From NCBI RefSeq assembly GCF_002000985.1, contig NZ_CP018822.1, forward strand, positions 390,001 to 454,000: a stretch of DNA of 64,000 nt, given 5' to 3'. Of the stretch, positions 12,759 through 22,831 are shown piece by piece; positions within the stretch are counted from its first letter, which is position 1; each line of letters begins with the position of its first letter. The notes below the pieces were generated by a model that worked only from the letters and a program-made list of their open reading frames with translations, did no database searches and was not told where the DNA came from. The DNA comes from Streptococcus gallolyticus subsp. gallolyticus DSM 16831. GTDB lineage: Bacteria > Bacillota > Bacilli > Lactobacillales > Streptococcaceae. A program made the position numbers and the translations under genes.

Positions 12759-12839
12759 GACTTCTCCAAAATTTAAATTTGTAAACAATTATAGCAAAAT
12801 TCTGAAAATTTGTCAGTAGTTTTTAAAAGAAAAAGATAG

Positions 12840-12845
12840 TATAAT
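12840..12845 (+). promoter_or_regulatory. -10 element giving a probable leaderless HAD transcript
   Basis: TATAAT ends six bases before the ATG at 12852, so transcription would start at or next to the initiation codon. The -35 is weak (TAGTTT, 16 bp upstream). Confidence 0.6.
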
Positions 12846-12851
12846 AGAGGA

Positions 12852-13499
12852 ATGGAAAATTTTAATGCTATTATTTTTGATATGGACGGTGTATTATTTG
12901 ATACAGAGACTTTTTATTATCATAGACGTGAAAAATTTTTAGCTGAAAAAGGAATTAGTATCAAGCATTTACCACCTAGTTTTTTTATTGGTGGAAACAT
13001 GAAACAAATTTGGCGAGATATTTTACGTGATGATTATGAGAATTGGGATATTCACCAATTGCAAGAAGAATATACAACCTATAAGCATAATCACCCACTT
13101 CCTTATAAGGATTTAATTTTTCCAGATACTTTTGAAGTGATTAAGAAGCTTTATGATAATGGTTATCGTTTGGGCTTAGCATCAAGTTCAACAAAACATG
13201 ATATTTTAAAGGCTTTAGACGATACAAAGATGAGAGCGTATTTCTCAGTTATTTTATCGGGGGAAGAATTTCCAAAAGGAAAACCTCATCCAGCTATTTA
13301 TCAGGAAGCTGCTCGGCAATTAGGAACGAATCATGATAATATTTTGGTTGTTGAGGACAGTGAAAAAGGTATTCAAGCAGGTGTTTCTGCTGACTTGCAA
13401 GTTTGGGCAATTGAAGATAAGTTATTTGGAATGAACCAAAGCAAGGCAAATCGCTTGGTTGACAATTTGACTCAGATTTTTGAAGAACTTGTTGATTAA
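12852..13499 (+). CDS. HAD-family hydrolase, beta-phosphoglucomutase-like
   Basis: Cytosolic phosphatase or mutase of HAD subfamily IA, 215 residues. Motif I is FDMDGVLFD (Asp10 nucleophile, Asp12); motif II is at LASSSTK; Lys sits in GKPHPAIYQEA; motif III/IV is VVEDSEKGIQAG. The cap domain lies between motifs I and II. The substrate is not predictable; likely candidates are sugar phosphates. It is monocistronic, with a terminator after it, and is divergent from aspartokinase. Its -10 lies so close to the ATG that the message is probably leaderless; AGAGGA abuts the ATG and could not work as a normal Shine-Dalgarno. Confidence 0.88.
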   Translation: MENFNAIIFDMDGVLFDTETFYYHRREKFLAEKGISIKHLPPSFFIGGNMKQIWRDILRDDYENWDIHQLQEEYTTYKHNHPLPYKDLIFPDTFEVIKKLYDNGYRLGLASSSTKHDILKALDDTKMRAYFSVILSGEEFPKGKPHPAIYQEAARQLGTNHDNILVVEDSEKGIQAGVSADLQVWAIEDKLFGMNQSKANRLVDNLTQIFEELVD

Positions 13500-13514
13500 A
13501 GTAAGAAAAGGCGT

Positions 13515-13551
13515 GGAAAGGTAGCAATTATCGCTAGTTTTCCATTTTTTT
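13515..13551 (+). terminator. Terminator after the HAD gene
   Basis: GGAAAGGTAGC/GCTAGTTTTCC stem (one mismatch, one G-U pair) followed by ATTTTTTTATT. Confidence 0.75.
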
Positions 13552-13618
13552 ATTACAATCATTTGATTGTTGAATTATTTATATATCAAATTATTTTTGT
13601 GAAATAAGTAGTTTTTAC

Positions 13619-13681
13619 TTGATAAAAAAAGAAATAATATGCTAAAATAGCACTTGCTAAATAGTTAAATCATCAAACTAT
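13619..13681 (+). promoter_or_regulatory. fabM promoter with FabT-like operator
   Basis: TTGATA (13619-13624), 18 bp, TAAAAT (13643-13648). Just downstream is an imperfect 21-bp inverted repeat (13661-13681) whose right half ATCAAACTAT matches the half-sites of the FabT-type boxes before fabT and fabK. FabT control of fabM is an inference. Confidence 0.6.
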
Positions 13682-13708
13682 TTTTGTCCTATTTATTGGA
13701 GGTAATAG

Positions 13709-14497
13709 ATGTCTTTTAATAATGTTATTTATGAAAAGGGCGAAGTGGCAACTTTAACCTTGAATCGTCCTGATATTTCAAACGGTTTTAATATCCCGAC
13801 ATGTCAAGAGATTCTTGAGGTTTTAGATAACGTTAAATCAGATGATTCTGTCAAGATTTTGGTTATTAAGGCAGTTGGAAAAGTTTTTTCAATTGGCGGT
13901 GATTTGGCAGAAATGCAACGTGCCGTAGAATCTGACAATGTTGAATCATTGGTTGAAATTGCTAGTTTGGTTAATAAAATTTCATTTGCAATGAAAAAAT
14001 TGCCAAAGCCAGTTATTATGAGTGTAGATGGTGCGGTTGCGGGAGCAGCTGCAAATATGGCTGTCGCTGCAGATTTTGTTGTTGCTAGTGAAAAAGCTAA
14101 ATTCATTCAAGCTTTTGTTGGTGTAGGTCTTGCGCCAGATGCTGGAGGCCTTTTCTTAATGAGCCGTGCGATTGGTACAACTCGTGCCATTCAATTGGCA
14201 ATGACTGGGGAAGGTTTAAATGCCCAAAAAGCGCTTGAATATGGCATTGTTTACCGACTATGCGAGTCTGAAAAGCTTGAACGAACAACAAATCAACTCA
14301 CAAAACGTTTGCTACGAGGCTCAGCAAATTCTTACCGTGCGATTAAAGAAATGTCATGGAAGGCATCTTTTGAAGGTTGGGAAGATTATACGTCACTTGA
14401 ATTGCAACTTCAAGAAGAACTAGCATTTAAGGAAGATTTTAAAGAGGGCGTCCGTGCTTTTGCTGAAAAACGTCGTCCAAAATTTTCAGGAAAATAA
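13709..14497 (+). CDS. fabM: trans-2,cis-3-decenoyl-ACP isomerase FabM
   Basis: Makes the unsaturated branch of streptococcal fatty-acid synthesis by isomerising trans-2- to cis-3-decenoyl-ACP. 262 residues with the crotonase fold: oxyanion-hole segments around [10 protein letters not shown] and [24 protein letters not shown] lies 8 bp before the ATG. It is the first gene of the fab cluster in the usual streptococcal order (fabM, fabT, fabH, acpP, fabK, and so on). Enoyl-CoA hydratases look alike; position separates this one. Confidence 0.92.
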   Translation: MSFNNVIYEKGEVATLTLNRPDISNGFNIPTCQEILEVLDNVKSDDSVKILVIKAVGKVFSIGGDLAEMQRAVESDNVESLVEIASLVNKISFAMKKLPKPVIMSVDGAVAGAAANMAVAADFVVASEKAKFIQAFVGVGLAPDAGGLFLMSRAIGTTRAIQLAMTGEGLNAQKALEYGIVYRLCESEKLERTTNQLTKRLLRGSANSYRAIKEMSWKASFEGWEDYTSLELQLQEELAFKEDFKEGVRAFAEKRRPKFSGK

Positions 14498-14550
14498 TGT
14501 AAGAAGATGATTCGATTTTCAAATTATTGAATGGAAGAATCTTAAATATC

Positions 14551-14593
14551 TTGCAAAATGTTTTGATGTTTGATATACTTTGACTGTCAAAGT
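14551..14593 (+). promoter_or_regulatory. fabT promoter with FabT operator
   Basis: TTGCAA (14551-14556), 17 bp, TATACT (14574-14579). The palindrome ACTTTGACTGTCAAAGT (14577-14593) overlaps the end of the -10 and the expected start site, so FabT binding would block initiation and autoregulate the operon. Confidence 0.8.
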
Positions 14594-14612
14594 TTATTTA
14601 GGAGGTGAAATC

Positions 14613-15047
14613 TTGGATTATAATAGAATCAATGAATACCTTGTTGATATTTTTAATCGTGTTCAAGTCATTGAAGAGACAAGTCTAAGAACAAGTCAGT
14701 TCAATGATGTTTCATTAAAAGAAATGCATACCATTGAGATTATTGGTAAAAATTCTAATGTTACTCCAAGTGATATTGCTCGTGAGTTGATGTTAACGCT
14801 CGGAACAATAACCACTAGCCTGAATAAACTTGAGGCAAAAGGTTATATTGAAAGACGACGTTCAAAATTGGACCGCCGTGTTGTTCACTTAACTTTGACA
14901 AAAAAAGGAAGATTACTAGACAGACTTCATCATAAATTCCACAAAAATATGGTTATCCATATTGCGGAAGATATGAATGAAGAGGAATTTGAAGCCTTGG
15001 CTCAAGGGTTGAAGAATCTTCATAAGTTTCTTGAGGAGTTAATGTAA
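14613..15047 (+). CDS. fabT: Fatty-acid synthesis repressor FabT (MarR family)
   Basis: MarR-type winged-helix repressor that uses acyl-ACP as corepressor and shuts down the fab/acc genes. 144 residues beginning [10 protein letters not shown], as in other streptococcal FabT. The recognition-helix region is [21 protein letters not shown] and the wing is around [12 protein letters not shown]. The start is TTG at 14613 after AGGAGGTG; an earlier in-frame TTG at 14580 lies inside the operator and upstream of the ribosome binding site, so it is rejected. It overlaps none of its neighbours, and fabH starts 3 bp after its stop. Confidence 0.93.
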   Translation: MDYNRINEYLVDIFNRVQVIEETSLRTSQFNDVSLKEMHTIEIIGKNSNVTPSDIARELMLTLGTITTSLNKLEAKGYIERRRSKLDRRVVHLTLTKKGRLLDRLHHKFHKNMVIHIAEDMNEEEFEALAQGLKNLHKFLEELM

Positions 15048-15049
15048 TA

Positions 15050-16024
15050 ATGGTATTTGCAAGAATTGCTCAGGCAGCAGCCTATGCCCCTGAACAAGTG
15101 ATTACAAACGATGATTTGTCGAAAATTATGGATACTAGTGATGAGTGGATTTCATCACGTACTGGTATCAAAAGACGACACATCACTCGAAATGAAACAA
15201 CTAGTGATTTAGGGACACAAGTTGCCAAGCAACTGATTTCTAAAGCTGGTTTATCGGCTGAAGATATTGACTTCATCATTGTTGCAACGATAACCCCTGA
15301 TAGTTTAATGCCTTCTACGGCAGCACGTATTCAAGCGAATGTTGGTGCGGTTAATGCCTTTGCAATGGATTTGACGGCAGCATGTAGTGGTTTTGTATTT
15401 GCTTTGGCAACTGCGGATAAATTCATCCAGTCAGGTATGTACAAAAAAGGAATTGTGATTGGCGCTGAGACTTTGTCAAAAACGTTAGACTGGTCTGAAC
15501 GTAGCAGTTCGGTTTTGTTTGGCGACGGTGCTGGTGGTGTCTTGATTGAGGCTTCTGAAACAAAACATTTCTTAGCTGAATCACTCCATACAGACGGCAG
15601 TCGTGGGCTTAGTTTGACTTCAGGGAAAGTTGGCTTGTCTTCGCCATTTTCAGAAGAAGAAACTGATGATAAATTCTTAAAAATGGATGGTAGAGCAATT
15701 TTTGATTTTGCAATCCGTGACGTTTCTAAGAGTATCAAGGCTTTAATTGAAGCTTCTGATGTGGCAGCTGAAGATTTGGATTATTTGTTTTTACACCAAG
15801 CTAATATCCGTATTTTAGATAAAATTGCTAAAAAAATTGGTGTTGATGTAGATAAACTTCCAGCTAACATGATGGAATATGGAAATACCAGTGCAGCAAG
15901 TATTCCGATTCTTTTATCTGAGTATGTTGATAAAGGATACATTAAATTAGACGGTTCACAAACAGTTCTTTTCTCTGCTTTTGGTGGAGGTTTGACATGG
16001 GGCAGTCTAATTGTTAAAATCTAG
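15050..16024 (+). CDS. fabH: 3-oxoacyl-ACP synthase III FabH
   Basis: Starts fatty-acid chains by condensing acetyl-CoA (or another acyl-CoA) with malonyl-ACP. 324 residues. The catalytic triad is visible: Cys112 (TAACSGF), His249 (LFLHQANIR), Asn279 (YGNTSAAS). The C-terminal FGGGLTWGS is typical. Gene spacing of 2 bp after fabT indicates coupling. Confidence 0.96.
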   Translation: MVFARIAQAAAYAPEQVITNDDLSKIMDTSDEWISSRTGIKRRHITRNETTSDLGTQVAKQLISKAGLSAEDIDFIIVATITPDSLMPSTAARIQANVGAVNAFAMDLTAACSGFVFALATADKFIQSGMYKKGIVIGAETLSKTLDWSERSSSVLFGDGAGGVLIEASETKHFLAESLHTDGSRGLSLTSGKVGLSSPFSEEETDDKFLKMDGRAIFDFAIRDVSKSIKALIEASDVAAEDLDYLFLHQANIRILDKIAKKIGVDVDKLPANMMEYGNTSAASIPILLSEYVDKGYIKLDGSQTVLFSAFGGGLTWGSLIVKI

Positions 16025-16086
16025 TTACAAACTTGTGTATAAGCACAAGATAAAATTTTTATTTATATTTATAAGGAGAAATAATC

Positions 16087-16311
16087 ATGGCAGTATTTGA
16101 AAAAGTACAAGAAATTATCGTTGAAGAACTTGGTAAAGAGACAGATGAAGTAAAATTGGAAACTACTTTCGATGAACTTGATGCTGATTCACTTGATGTT
16201 TTCCAAGTTATTTCAGAAATCGAAGATGAATTCGACATCCAAATTGAAACTGAAGAAGGTCTTAATACTGTAGGTGACTTGGTTGCTTACGTTGAAGAAA
16301 AAACAAAATAA
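16087..16311 (+). CDS. acpP: Acyl carrier protein AcpP
   Basis: Carries the growing acyl chain on 4'-phosphopantetheine. 74 residues, very acidic. The attachment serine is Ser35 in [15 protein letters not shown] precedes the ATG. It is the last gene before the internal hairpin and the second FabT box, so it may be made from both a long and a short transcript. Confidence 0.96.
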   Translation: MAVFEKVQEIIVEELGKETDEVKLETTFDELDADSLDVFQVISEIEDEFDIQIETEEGLNTVGDLVAYVEEKTK

Positions 16312-16320
16312 TAGCATGGC

Positions 16321-16347
16321 TGGAGTTGGTGCTAAAAACTAACTCCA
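16321..16347 (+). other. Hairpin between acpP and fabK
   Basis: Ten-bp stem TGGAGTTGGT/ACTAACTCCA (one G-U pair) with a 7-nt loop but no immediate T run. It may be a weak terminator, a stabiliser or a processing site dividing fabT-fabH-acpP from fabK onward. Confidence 0.5.
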
Positions 16348-16426
16348 CTATATTTAGTAGGAAGGGTTGTGGGATATGTAACTAAGACATTAGTGCTTAT
16401 CTTACTCCCTCTCTTCTTATTATGAT

Positions 16427-16443
16427 AGTTTGACTATCAAATT
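16427..16443 (+). promoter_or_regulatory. FabT operator before fabK
   Basis: AGTTTGACTATCAAATT, nearly identical to the box before fabT, placed over the end of a possible -10 (TATGAT, 16421-16426). No convincing -35 is seen. It supports a second, FabT-regulated promoter for fabK through accA. Confidence 0.75.
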
Positions 16444-16473
16444 ATTGTTTTATAAAGACTAAGAAGGTTTAAT

Positions 16474-17430
16474 ATGAAAACACGTATAACAGAATTATTA
16501 AATATAAAATATCCAATTTTTCAAGGAGGAATGGCATGGGTTGCTGATGGTGATCTAGCTGGTGCTGTTTCTAATGCTGGTGGTTTAGGTATTATCGGTG
16601 GTGGTAATGCCCCAAAAGAAGTTGTTAAAGCTAATATCGATAAAGTTAAAGAAATTACAGACAAACCTTTTGGTGTCAATATTATGCTTTTATCACCATT
16701 TGTTGATGATATTGTAGATTTAGTCATTGAAGAAGGTGTAAAAGTTGTCACAACAGGTGCTGGTAACCCTGGTAAATACATGGAACGTTTCCATGAAGCA
16801 GGTATTACAGTTATTCCAGTTGTTCCAAGTGTTGCTCTTGCAAAACGTATGGAAAAATTAGGTGCTGATGCAGTTATCGCAGAAGGTATGGAAGCTGGTG
16901 GACACATCGGTAAATTGACAACAATGACACTTGTTCGTCAAGTTGTGGATGCGGTAAATATTCCTGTTATTGGTGCTGGTGGTGTTGGTGATGGACGTGG
17001 TGCTGCAGCGATCTTTATGCTTGGTGCGGAAGCTATTCAAGTTGGAACACGCTTTGCAGTTTCTAAAGAATCTAATGCACACCAAAACTTTAAAGATAAA
17101 ATCTTGAAAGCAAAAGATATTGATACCGTTATTTCAGCGTCAGTTGTTGGACACCCAGTTCGTGCTGTCAAAAATAAATTAACAACATCATATGCACATG
17201 CTGAAAAAGATTTTCTAGCTGGACGTAAGACGGCAGAAGATATTGAAGTGCTTGGTGCAGGTGCTTTACGTAATGCGGTTGTTGACGGTGATGTTGTTAC
17301 TGGTTCAGTTATGGCCGGTCAGATTGCAGGGCTTATTCGTAAAGAAGAAACTTGTGAAGAAATCTTGAAAGACCTTTACTATGGCGCTCAAGAAGTCATC
17401 TTGGAAGAAGCTAAACGTTGGTCTGATTAG
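16474..17430 (+). CDS. fabK: Enoyl-ACP reductase II FabK
   Basis: FMN-dependent enoyl-ACP reductase that replaces FabI in streptococci, which makes them insensitive to triclosan-type FabI inhibitors. 318 residues with a TIM-barrel nitronate-monooxygenase-like fold: N-terminal YPIFQGGMAWV, the EGMEAGGHIG segment, and FMN-phosphate binding at IGAGGVGDGR and QVGTRF. AAGAAGG precedes the ATG. Confidence 0.96.
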   Translation: MKTRITELLNIKYPIFQGGMAWVADGDLAGAVSNAGGLGIIGGGNAPKEVVKANIDKVKEITDKPFGVNIMLLSPFVDDIVDLVIEEGVKVVTTGAGNPGKYMERFHEAGITVIPVVPSVALAKRMEKLGADAVIAEGMEAGGHIGKLTTMTLVRQVVDAVNIPVIGAGGVGDGRGAAAIFMLGAEAIQVGTRFAVSKESNAHQNFKDKILKAKDIDTVISASVVGHPVRAVKNKLTTSYAHAEKDFLAGRKTAEDIEVLGAGALRNAVVDGDVVTGSVMAGQIAGLIRKEETCEEILKDLYYGAQEVILEEAKRWSD

Positions 17431-17490
17431 TGATAAAGACTAAAAAACTTTAATATAAAATAAACCAATTTTCCCGCTTAGGAGGATTTA

Positions 17491-18411
17491 ATGACAAAAA
17501 CAGCCTTTTTATTTGCCGGTCAAGGGGCTCAAAAACTTGGAATGGCAAGTGATTTATATGAGAAATATCCTATTGTTAGAGAAACTTTTGAACAAGCTAG
17601 CAGCATTCTCGGATATGATATTCGTGAATTAATTGACAATGAGGAAGATAAGCTCAACCAAACTCGCTATACTCAACCAGCGATTTTGACAACTTCGGTT
17701 GCCATTTTCCGCTTGTTGCAAGAAAAGGGATATCGTCCTGATATGGTGGCTGGTCTTTCTCTTGGTGAATATTCTGCTTTGGTGGCTTCAGGTGCTTTAA
17801 GTTTTGAAGATGCCGTTGCGCTTGTTGCTAAGCGTGGTGAATTTATGGAAACAGCAGCGCCAGCTGGTACTGGGAAAATGGTTGCTGTCATGAATACAGA
17901 GGCTTCATTGATTGAAGAAATTTGTCAAAAGGCTTCTAGCAAGGGAATTGTGACACCTGCTAACTACAATACACCTGCACAAATCGTTATCGGTGGAGAA
18001 ACAGAAGCCGTTAATTATGCCGTTGAGTTGCTAAAAGAAGCAGGCGTAAAACGTTTAATTCCTTTGAAAGTTTCAGGACCTTTCCATACTGCTTTACTAC
18101 AATCTGCTAGTGAACGTTTGGCAGAGGTTCTTGATAAGGTGACATTTTCTGAATTTCAAGTTCCTTTAATTGGCAATACAGAAGCAAAAGTTATGGACCA
18201 TGCTGATATTAAAGCTTTACTTGCTAGACAAGTTAAGGAGCCTGTTCGTTTTTATGATTCTATCGAAACAATGCGTGAGCTTGGAATGACAGAAGTTATC
18301 GAAATTGGTCCTGGTAAAGTTTTGAGCGGATTTCTTCGTAAAATCGATAAGGCTATTCCAGCCTCAACGGTTGAAGATGAAGCTAGTTTAGAAGCTTTGC
18401 TAGAAAAATAG
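17491..18411 (+). CDS. fabD: Malonyl-CoA:ACP transacylase FabD
   Basis: Moves malonyl from CoA to ACP. 306 residues; LFAGQGAQ at the N-terminus, nucleophile Ser90 in GLSLGEYSA (Leu replaces the more usual His of GHSLG), and catalytic His199 in SGPFHT. TTAGGAGG gives a strong start. FabG starts 9 bp after it. Confidence 0.96.
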   Translation: MTKTAFLFAGQGAQKLGMASDLYEKYPIVRETFEQASSILGYDIRELIDNEEDKLNQTRYTQPAILTTSVAIFRLLQEKGYRPDMVAGLSLGEYSALVASGALSFEDAVALVAKRGEFMETAAPAGTGKMVAVMNTEASLIEEICQKASSKGIVTPANYNTPAQIVIGGETEAVNYAVELLKEAGVKRLIPLKVSGPFHTALLQSASERLAEVLDKVTFSEFQVPLIGNTEAKVMDHADIKALLARQVKEPVRFYDSIETMRELGMTEVIEIGPGKVLSGFLRKIDKAIPASTVEDEASLEALLEK

Positions 18412-18420
18412 GAGAAAATC

Positions 18421-19155
18421 ATGGAAATCAAAGATAAAAATGTTTTCGTAACGGGTTCAACTCGTGGAATTGGTTTAGCTATCGCACGTCAATTTGCTAG
18501 TCTTGGCGCTAATATTGTCCTTAATGGGCGTTCTGAAATTTCGCAAGATTTGATTGATAGTTTTAAAGACTATCACGTTAAAGTGATTGCTATTTCGGGT
18601 GATGTGTCAAATTTTGACGATGCTAAGCGTATGGTTGATGAAGCTATCAACGAGCTTGGTTCTGTTGATGTTTTAGTTAATAACGCAGGTATTACCAACG
18701 ATAAATTAATGCTAAAAATGTCAGAAGCTGATTTTGAGTCTGTGCTTAAAGTTAATTTGACTGGTGCGTTTAACATGACACAATCAGTCTTAAAACCGAT
18801 GACACGTGCTCGTCAAGGTGCTATCATTAACTTATCAAGCGTTGTTGGTTTGACTGGTAATGTTGGACAAGCTAACTACGCTGCTTCAAAAGCTGGTTTG
18901 ATTGGTTTTACGAAATCAGTTGCTCGTGAAGTAGCTGCGCGCGGTGTTCGTGTCAATGCTATTGCCCCTGGTTTTATTGAATCAGATATGACTGATGCGA
19001 TTCCTGAAAAAATGCAAGAAGCGATTTTGGCAGGAATTCCAATGAAACGCATTGGTAAAGCTGAAGAAGTGGCTTCTGTTGCTAGTTTCTTAGCACAGCA
19101 AGATTACTTGACAGGTCAAGTGATTGCTATCGACGGTGGTATGACAATGCAATAA
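18421..19155 (+). CDS. fabG: 3-oxoacyl-ACP reductase FabG
   Basis: NADPH-dependent short-chain dehydrogenase that reduces 3-ketoacyl-ACP. 244 residues: cofactor motif TGSTRGIG (11-18), NNAG (87-90), catalytic Ser140, Tyr153 and Lys157, and the PGFIESDMT loop. RBS AGGAG lies just before the ATG. Confidence 0.96.
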   Translation: MEIKDKNVFVTGSTRGIGLAIARQFASLGANIVLNGRSEISQDLIDSFKDYHVKVIAISGDVSNFDDAKRMVDEAINELGSVDVLVNNAGITNDKLMLKMSEADFESVLKVNLTGAFNMTQSVLKPMTRARQGAIINLSSVVGLTGNVGQANYAASKAGLIGFTKSVAREVAARGVRVNAIAPGFIESDMTDAIPEKMQEAILAGIPMKRIGKAEEVASVASFLAQQDYLTGQVIAIDGGMTMQ

Positions 19156-19217
19156 TCGATTGCTTTGTCTTGATGATTTTAATTAGAGTTGAAAATTTCT
19201 CTTAAAAGGAGACAAAA

Positions 19218-20450
19218 ATGACATTAAATAGAGTTGTAGTTACAGGCTACGGTTTAACATCCCCTATTGGAAATACACCAGAAGAGTTTTGGAATAATCT
19301 TCACGACGGTAAAATTGGTATTGGACCAATCACTAAATTTGATAATTCTGAAATTCCTGTTCACAACGCTGGTGAAATTCACGATTTTCCATTTGATAAA
19401 TACTTTGTTCGCAAAGATAAAAATCGTATGGACCAATATTCACTTTATGCGATTTATGCGACTTTAGAAGCTCTTGAAAATGCAAAACTGGATATGGACA
19501 CTGTTGACCGTGACCGTACAGGTGTTATCGTGTCATCTGGTATTGGTGGTTTGCAAGAAATGCAAGAGCAAATTATTCGTATGCACGAAAAAGGAATCAA
19601 ACGTATTCAACCAATGTTCATTCCGAAAGCTTTGTCAAATATGGCTGCAGGAAACATTGCTTTGCGTATTGGTGCTCGTGGTGTATGTAAATCAATCACA
19701 ACAGCTTGTGCCTCATCTAATGATGCAATCGGTGAAGCTTTCCGTGAAATTAAATTCGGTTATCATGATGTGATCTTAGCTGGTGGTGCTGAATCAACAA
19801 TCAATGAAATCGGTATTGGAGGTTTCAACGCCTTGACTGCCCTTTCAACAACAGAAGACCCAGCTCGCTCTGCTATTCCATTTGATAAAGACCGTAACGG
19901 TTTTGTGATGGGTGAAGGTGCAGGTGTCCTTGTTCTTGAAAGCCTTGAACACGCTCAAAAACGTGGTGCAACAATCCTTGCTGAAGTTGTTGGTTATGGT
20001 AGCAACTGTGACGCTTATCACCAAACAACACCAACACCAGACGGTTCTGGTGCGGCTAAAGCGATTAAATTGGCTATTAAAGAAGCAGGTATTTCTCCAG
20101 AAGATGTGGACTATGTCAATGCACACGGTACTTCTACACAAGCCAATGAAAAAGGCGAAAGCAAAGCTATCGTAACAGTTCTTGGTAAAGATGTTCCAGT
20201 TTCTTCAACAAAATCATTTACTGGTCACCTTCTTGGTGCTGCTGGTGCTGTTGAAGCTGTTGCTACTATCGAAGCACTTCGTCATAACTACATTCCAATG
20301 ACAGCTGGTACACGTGAGTTGTCAGAAGATATTGAAGCCAATGTCGTTTATGGACAAGGTCAAGAAGCAGAGCTAGAATATGCTATTTCAAATACATTTG
20401 GCTTTGGTGGACACAATGCTGTTTTAGCATTTAAACGTTGGGAGGCGTAA
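19218..20450 (+). CDS. fabF: 3-oxoacyl-ACP synthase II FabF
   Basis: Elongating condensing enzyme. 410 residues with the Cys-His-His triad: Cys164 (TACASS), His303 (NAHGTSTQAN), His337 (TGHLLGAAG). The stop TAA overlaps the accB start ATG, implying coupled translation. Confidence 0.96.
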   Translation: MTLNRVVVTGYGLTSPIGNTPEEFWNNLHDGKIGIGPITKFDNSEIPVHNAGEIHDFPFDKYFVRKDKNRMDQYSLYAIYATLEALENAKLDMDTVDRDRTGVIVSSGIGGLQEMQEQIIRMHEKGIKRIQPMFIPKALSNMAAGNIALRIGARGVCKSITTACASSNDAIGEAFREIKFGYHDVILAGGAESTINEIGIGGFNALTALSTTEDPARSAIPFDKDRNGFVMGEGAGVLVLESLEHAQKRGATILAEVVGYGSNCDAYHQTTPTPDGSGAAKAIKLAIKEAGISPEDVDYVNAHGTSTQANEKGESKAIVTVLGKDVPVSSTKSFTGHLLGAAGAVEAVATIEALRHNYIPMTAGTRELSEDIEANVVYGQGQEAELEYAISNTFGFGGHNAVLAFKRWEA

Positions 20451-20938
20451 TGGTGAATATTTCAGAAGTAAAAGATTTGATGGCACAATTTGACCAATCA
20501 AGCTTACGTGAATTTTCATTTAAAACAGGTGAAGCTGAATTGACATTTAGCAAAAATGAATACACTTCACCAGTAGTACCACAACAAGCTAGTCAAGCTC
20601 CTGCTGCGGCACCAGTTGAAGTAGCAGCAACTGCTCCTGTGGCACCTGCGCAAGCAGCAAGCGATTCTGAAGAAACAGTTGTTGATACTGATATTTTTGC
20701 TGAAGGTGATGAAGTAACAAGTCCGCTTGTTGGTGTGGCTTATCTTGCTCCAGCTCCTGATAAACCAGCCTTTGTTTCAGTTGGAGATTCTGTTAAAAAA
20801 GGTCAAACATTGTTGATTATTGAGGCAATGAAAGTGATGAATGAAATTCCAGCTCCAAACGATGGTATTGTCACAGAAATTATGGTAAATAACGAAGATG
20901 TTGTTGAATTTGGACAAGGATTGGTACGTATTAAATGA
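20450..20938 (+). CDS. accB: Biotin carboxyl carrier protein AccB
   Basis: Carries biotin for acetyl-CoA carboxylase. 162 residues: N-terminal helix, Ala/Pro/Gln-rich linker at about 41-75, then the biotinyl domain with Lys128 in [14 protein letters not shown] at 20441 sets the ATG at 20450 (GTG 20453 is the alternative). FabZ overlaps it by 4 bp. Confidence 0.95.
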   Translation: MVNISEVKDLMAQFDQSSLREFSFKTGEAELTFSKNEYTSPVVPQQASQAPAAAPVEVAATAPVAPAQAASDSEETVVDTDIFAEGDEVTSPLVGVAYLAPAPDKPAFVSVGDSVKKGQTLLIIEAMKVMNEIPAPNDGIVTEIMVNNEDVVEFGQGLVRIK

Positions 20939-21357
20939 TTGATATTAAACAAATTCGTGAAGCTTTGCCACACCGTTACCCAATGCTTTTGGTTGACCGT
21001 GTGCTTGAAGTGAGTGACGATGAAATTGTTGCAATTAAAAATGTGACAATCAATGAGCCGTTTTTCAATGGTCATTTTCCAGAATATCCAGTAATGCCAG
21101 GCGTTCTTATTATGGAGGCTCTTGCGCAAACTGCTGGTGTTTTGGAACTTTCAAAAGAAGAAAATAAAGGGAAACTAGTTTTCTACGCTGGAATGGATAA
21201 AGTTCGTTTCAAGAAACAAGTTGTTCCAGGTGACCAATTGGTGATGACAGCAAAATTTGTCAAACGTCGTGGTACAATTGCTGTAGTTGAAGCAAAAGCA
21301 GAAGTTGACGGGAAATTAGCAGCTTCTGGCACATTGACATTTGCTATTGGCAGTTAA
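20935..21357 (+). CDS. fabZ: 3-hydroxyacyl-ACP dehydratase FabZ
   Basis: Dehydrates 3-hydroxyacyl-ACP. 140 residues, hot-dog fold; catalytic His47 ([12 protein letters not shown]) and Glu61 (MEALAQ). ATGA overlap with accB. The only sizeable gap in this part of the operon, 95 bp, follows it. Confidence 0.96.
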   Translation: MIDIKQIREALPHRYPMLLVDRVLEVSDDEIVAIKNVTINEPFFNGHFPEYPVMPGVLIMEALAQTAGVLELSKEENKGKLVFYAGMDKVRFKKQVVPGDQLVMTAKFVKRRGTIAVVEAKAEVDGKLAASGTLTFAIGS

Positions 21358-21452
21358 GAAGAATAGTAGTTTAACGTAAACTGTGACAACATAAAGAATT
21401 TTGACAAGGGTTGCAAAGATGCAATTCCTGATAGGAGGATAAAAGCAGACGT

Positions 21453-22823
21453 ATGTTTAAAAAATTATTAATTGCCAATCGTGGTGAGATTGCGGTGCGT
21501 ATTATTCGTGCAGCGCGTGAATTGGGAATCAATACGGTAGCTGTCTATTCTGAAGCGGATAAAAATTCTTTGCATACAATTTTGGCTGATGAAGCAATCT
21601 GTATCGGTCCAGCTCGTTCAACCGATTCTTATCTTAATATGAATGCTGTCTTGTCAGCTGCTATTGTGACAGGAGCGCAAGCCATTCACCCAGGTTTTGG
21701 TTTTTTAAGTGAAAATTCAAAATTTGCTACCATGTGTGAAGAAATGCACATCAAATTTATCGGTCCTAGTGCTGAAATCATGGATAAAATGGGTGATAAA
21801 ATCAATGCTCGTGCTGAAATGATTGCTGCAAACGTACCTGTTATTCCTGGTTCTGACGGTGAGGTATTTACTGCAGAGGAAGCACTTGAAGTGGCTGATA
21901 GACTTGGTTATCCTGTTATGCTAAAAGCTTCTGCTGGTGGCGGTGGTAAAGGAATTCGAAAAGTCGAATCTGCAGAAGAACTTGTACCTGCCTTTGAATC
22001 AGCTTCACAAGAAGCTTTGGCGGCTTTCGGTAACGGTGCTATGTACATCGAAAAAGTCATCTATCCAGCTCGACACATCGAAGTTCAAATTTTAGGTGAT
22101 TCTCATGACAATGTCGTTCATCTTGGTGAACGTGACTGCTCTCTTCAGCGTAATAACCAAAAAGTTTTAGAAGAAAGTCCATCAGTTGCTATTGGTAAAA
22201 CCTTGCGTGCTCAAATTGGCGATGCCGCTATTCGTGCCGCAAAAGCAGTTCACTATGAAAATGCAGGTACGATTGAATTCTTGCTTGACGAGAAAACATC
22301 AGAATTTTACTTTATGGAAATGAACACACGTGTTCAGGTAGAACACCCTGTCACTGAGTTTGTTACTGGTGTTGATATTGTTAAGGAACAAATTCGTATT
22401 GCAGCAGGTCAACCATTATCTGTGACACAAGATGATATTACAATCACAGGTCATGCGATTGAATGTCGTATTAATGCTGAAAATCCGAAATTCAATTTTG
22501 CACCGAGCCCTGGTAAAATTACAGATTTGTATTTGCCAAGTGGTGGTGTTGGATTACGTGTTGATTCAGCTGTTTACAATGGTTATAGTATTCCACCTTA
22601 TTATGACAGTATGATTGCTAAAATTATTGTTCATGGTGAGAATCGATTTGATGCTCTGATGAAAATGCAGCGTGCCCTTTATGAGTTAGAAATTGAAGGT
22701 GTTACCACAAATGCAGAATTCCAAATGGATTTAATTTCAGATGAGCATGTCATCGCTGGAGACTACGATACGTCATTCTTGATGGAGACTTTCTTGCCAA
22801 ATTATAATAAAGAAAATGATTAG
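21453..22823 (+). CDS. accC: Biotin carboxylase AccC
   Basis: ATP-grasp enzyme that carboxylates AccB-bound biotin. 456 residues: N-terminal [16 protein letters not shown], the Gly-rich ATP loop [21 protein letters not shown], and the active-site region [13 protein letters not shown]. The Shine-Dalgarno AGGAGG is about 14 bp from the ATG, a little far. Confidence 0.97.
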   Translation: MFKKLLIANRGEIAVRIIRAARELGINTVAVYSEADKNSLHTILADEAICIGPARSTDSYLNMNAVLSAAIVTGAQAIHPGFGFLSENSKFATMCEEMHIKFIGPSAEIMDKMGDKINARAEMIAANVPVIPGSDGEVFTAEEALEVADRLGYPVMLKASAGGGGKGIRKVESAEELVPAFESASQEALAAFGNGAMYIEKVIYPARHIEVQILGDSHDNVVHLGERDCSLQRNNQKVLEESPSVAIGKTLRAQIGDAAIRAAKAVHYENAGTIEFLLDEKTSEFYFMEMNTRVQVEHPVTEFVTGVDIVKEQIRIAAGQPLSVTQDDITITGHAIECRINAENPKFNFAPSPGKITDLYLPSGGVGLRVDSAVYNGYSIPPYYDSMIAKIIVHGENRFDALMKMQRALYELEIEGVTTNAEFQMDLISDEHVIAGDYDTSFLMETFLPNYNKEND

Positions 22824-22831
22824 GAGATTTC

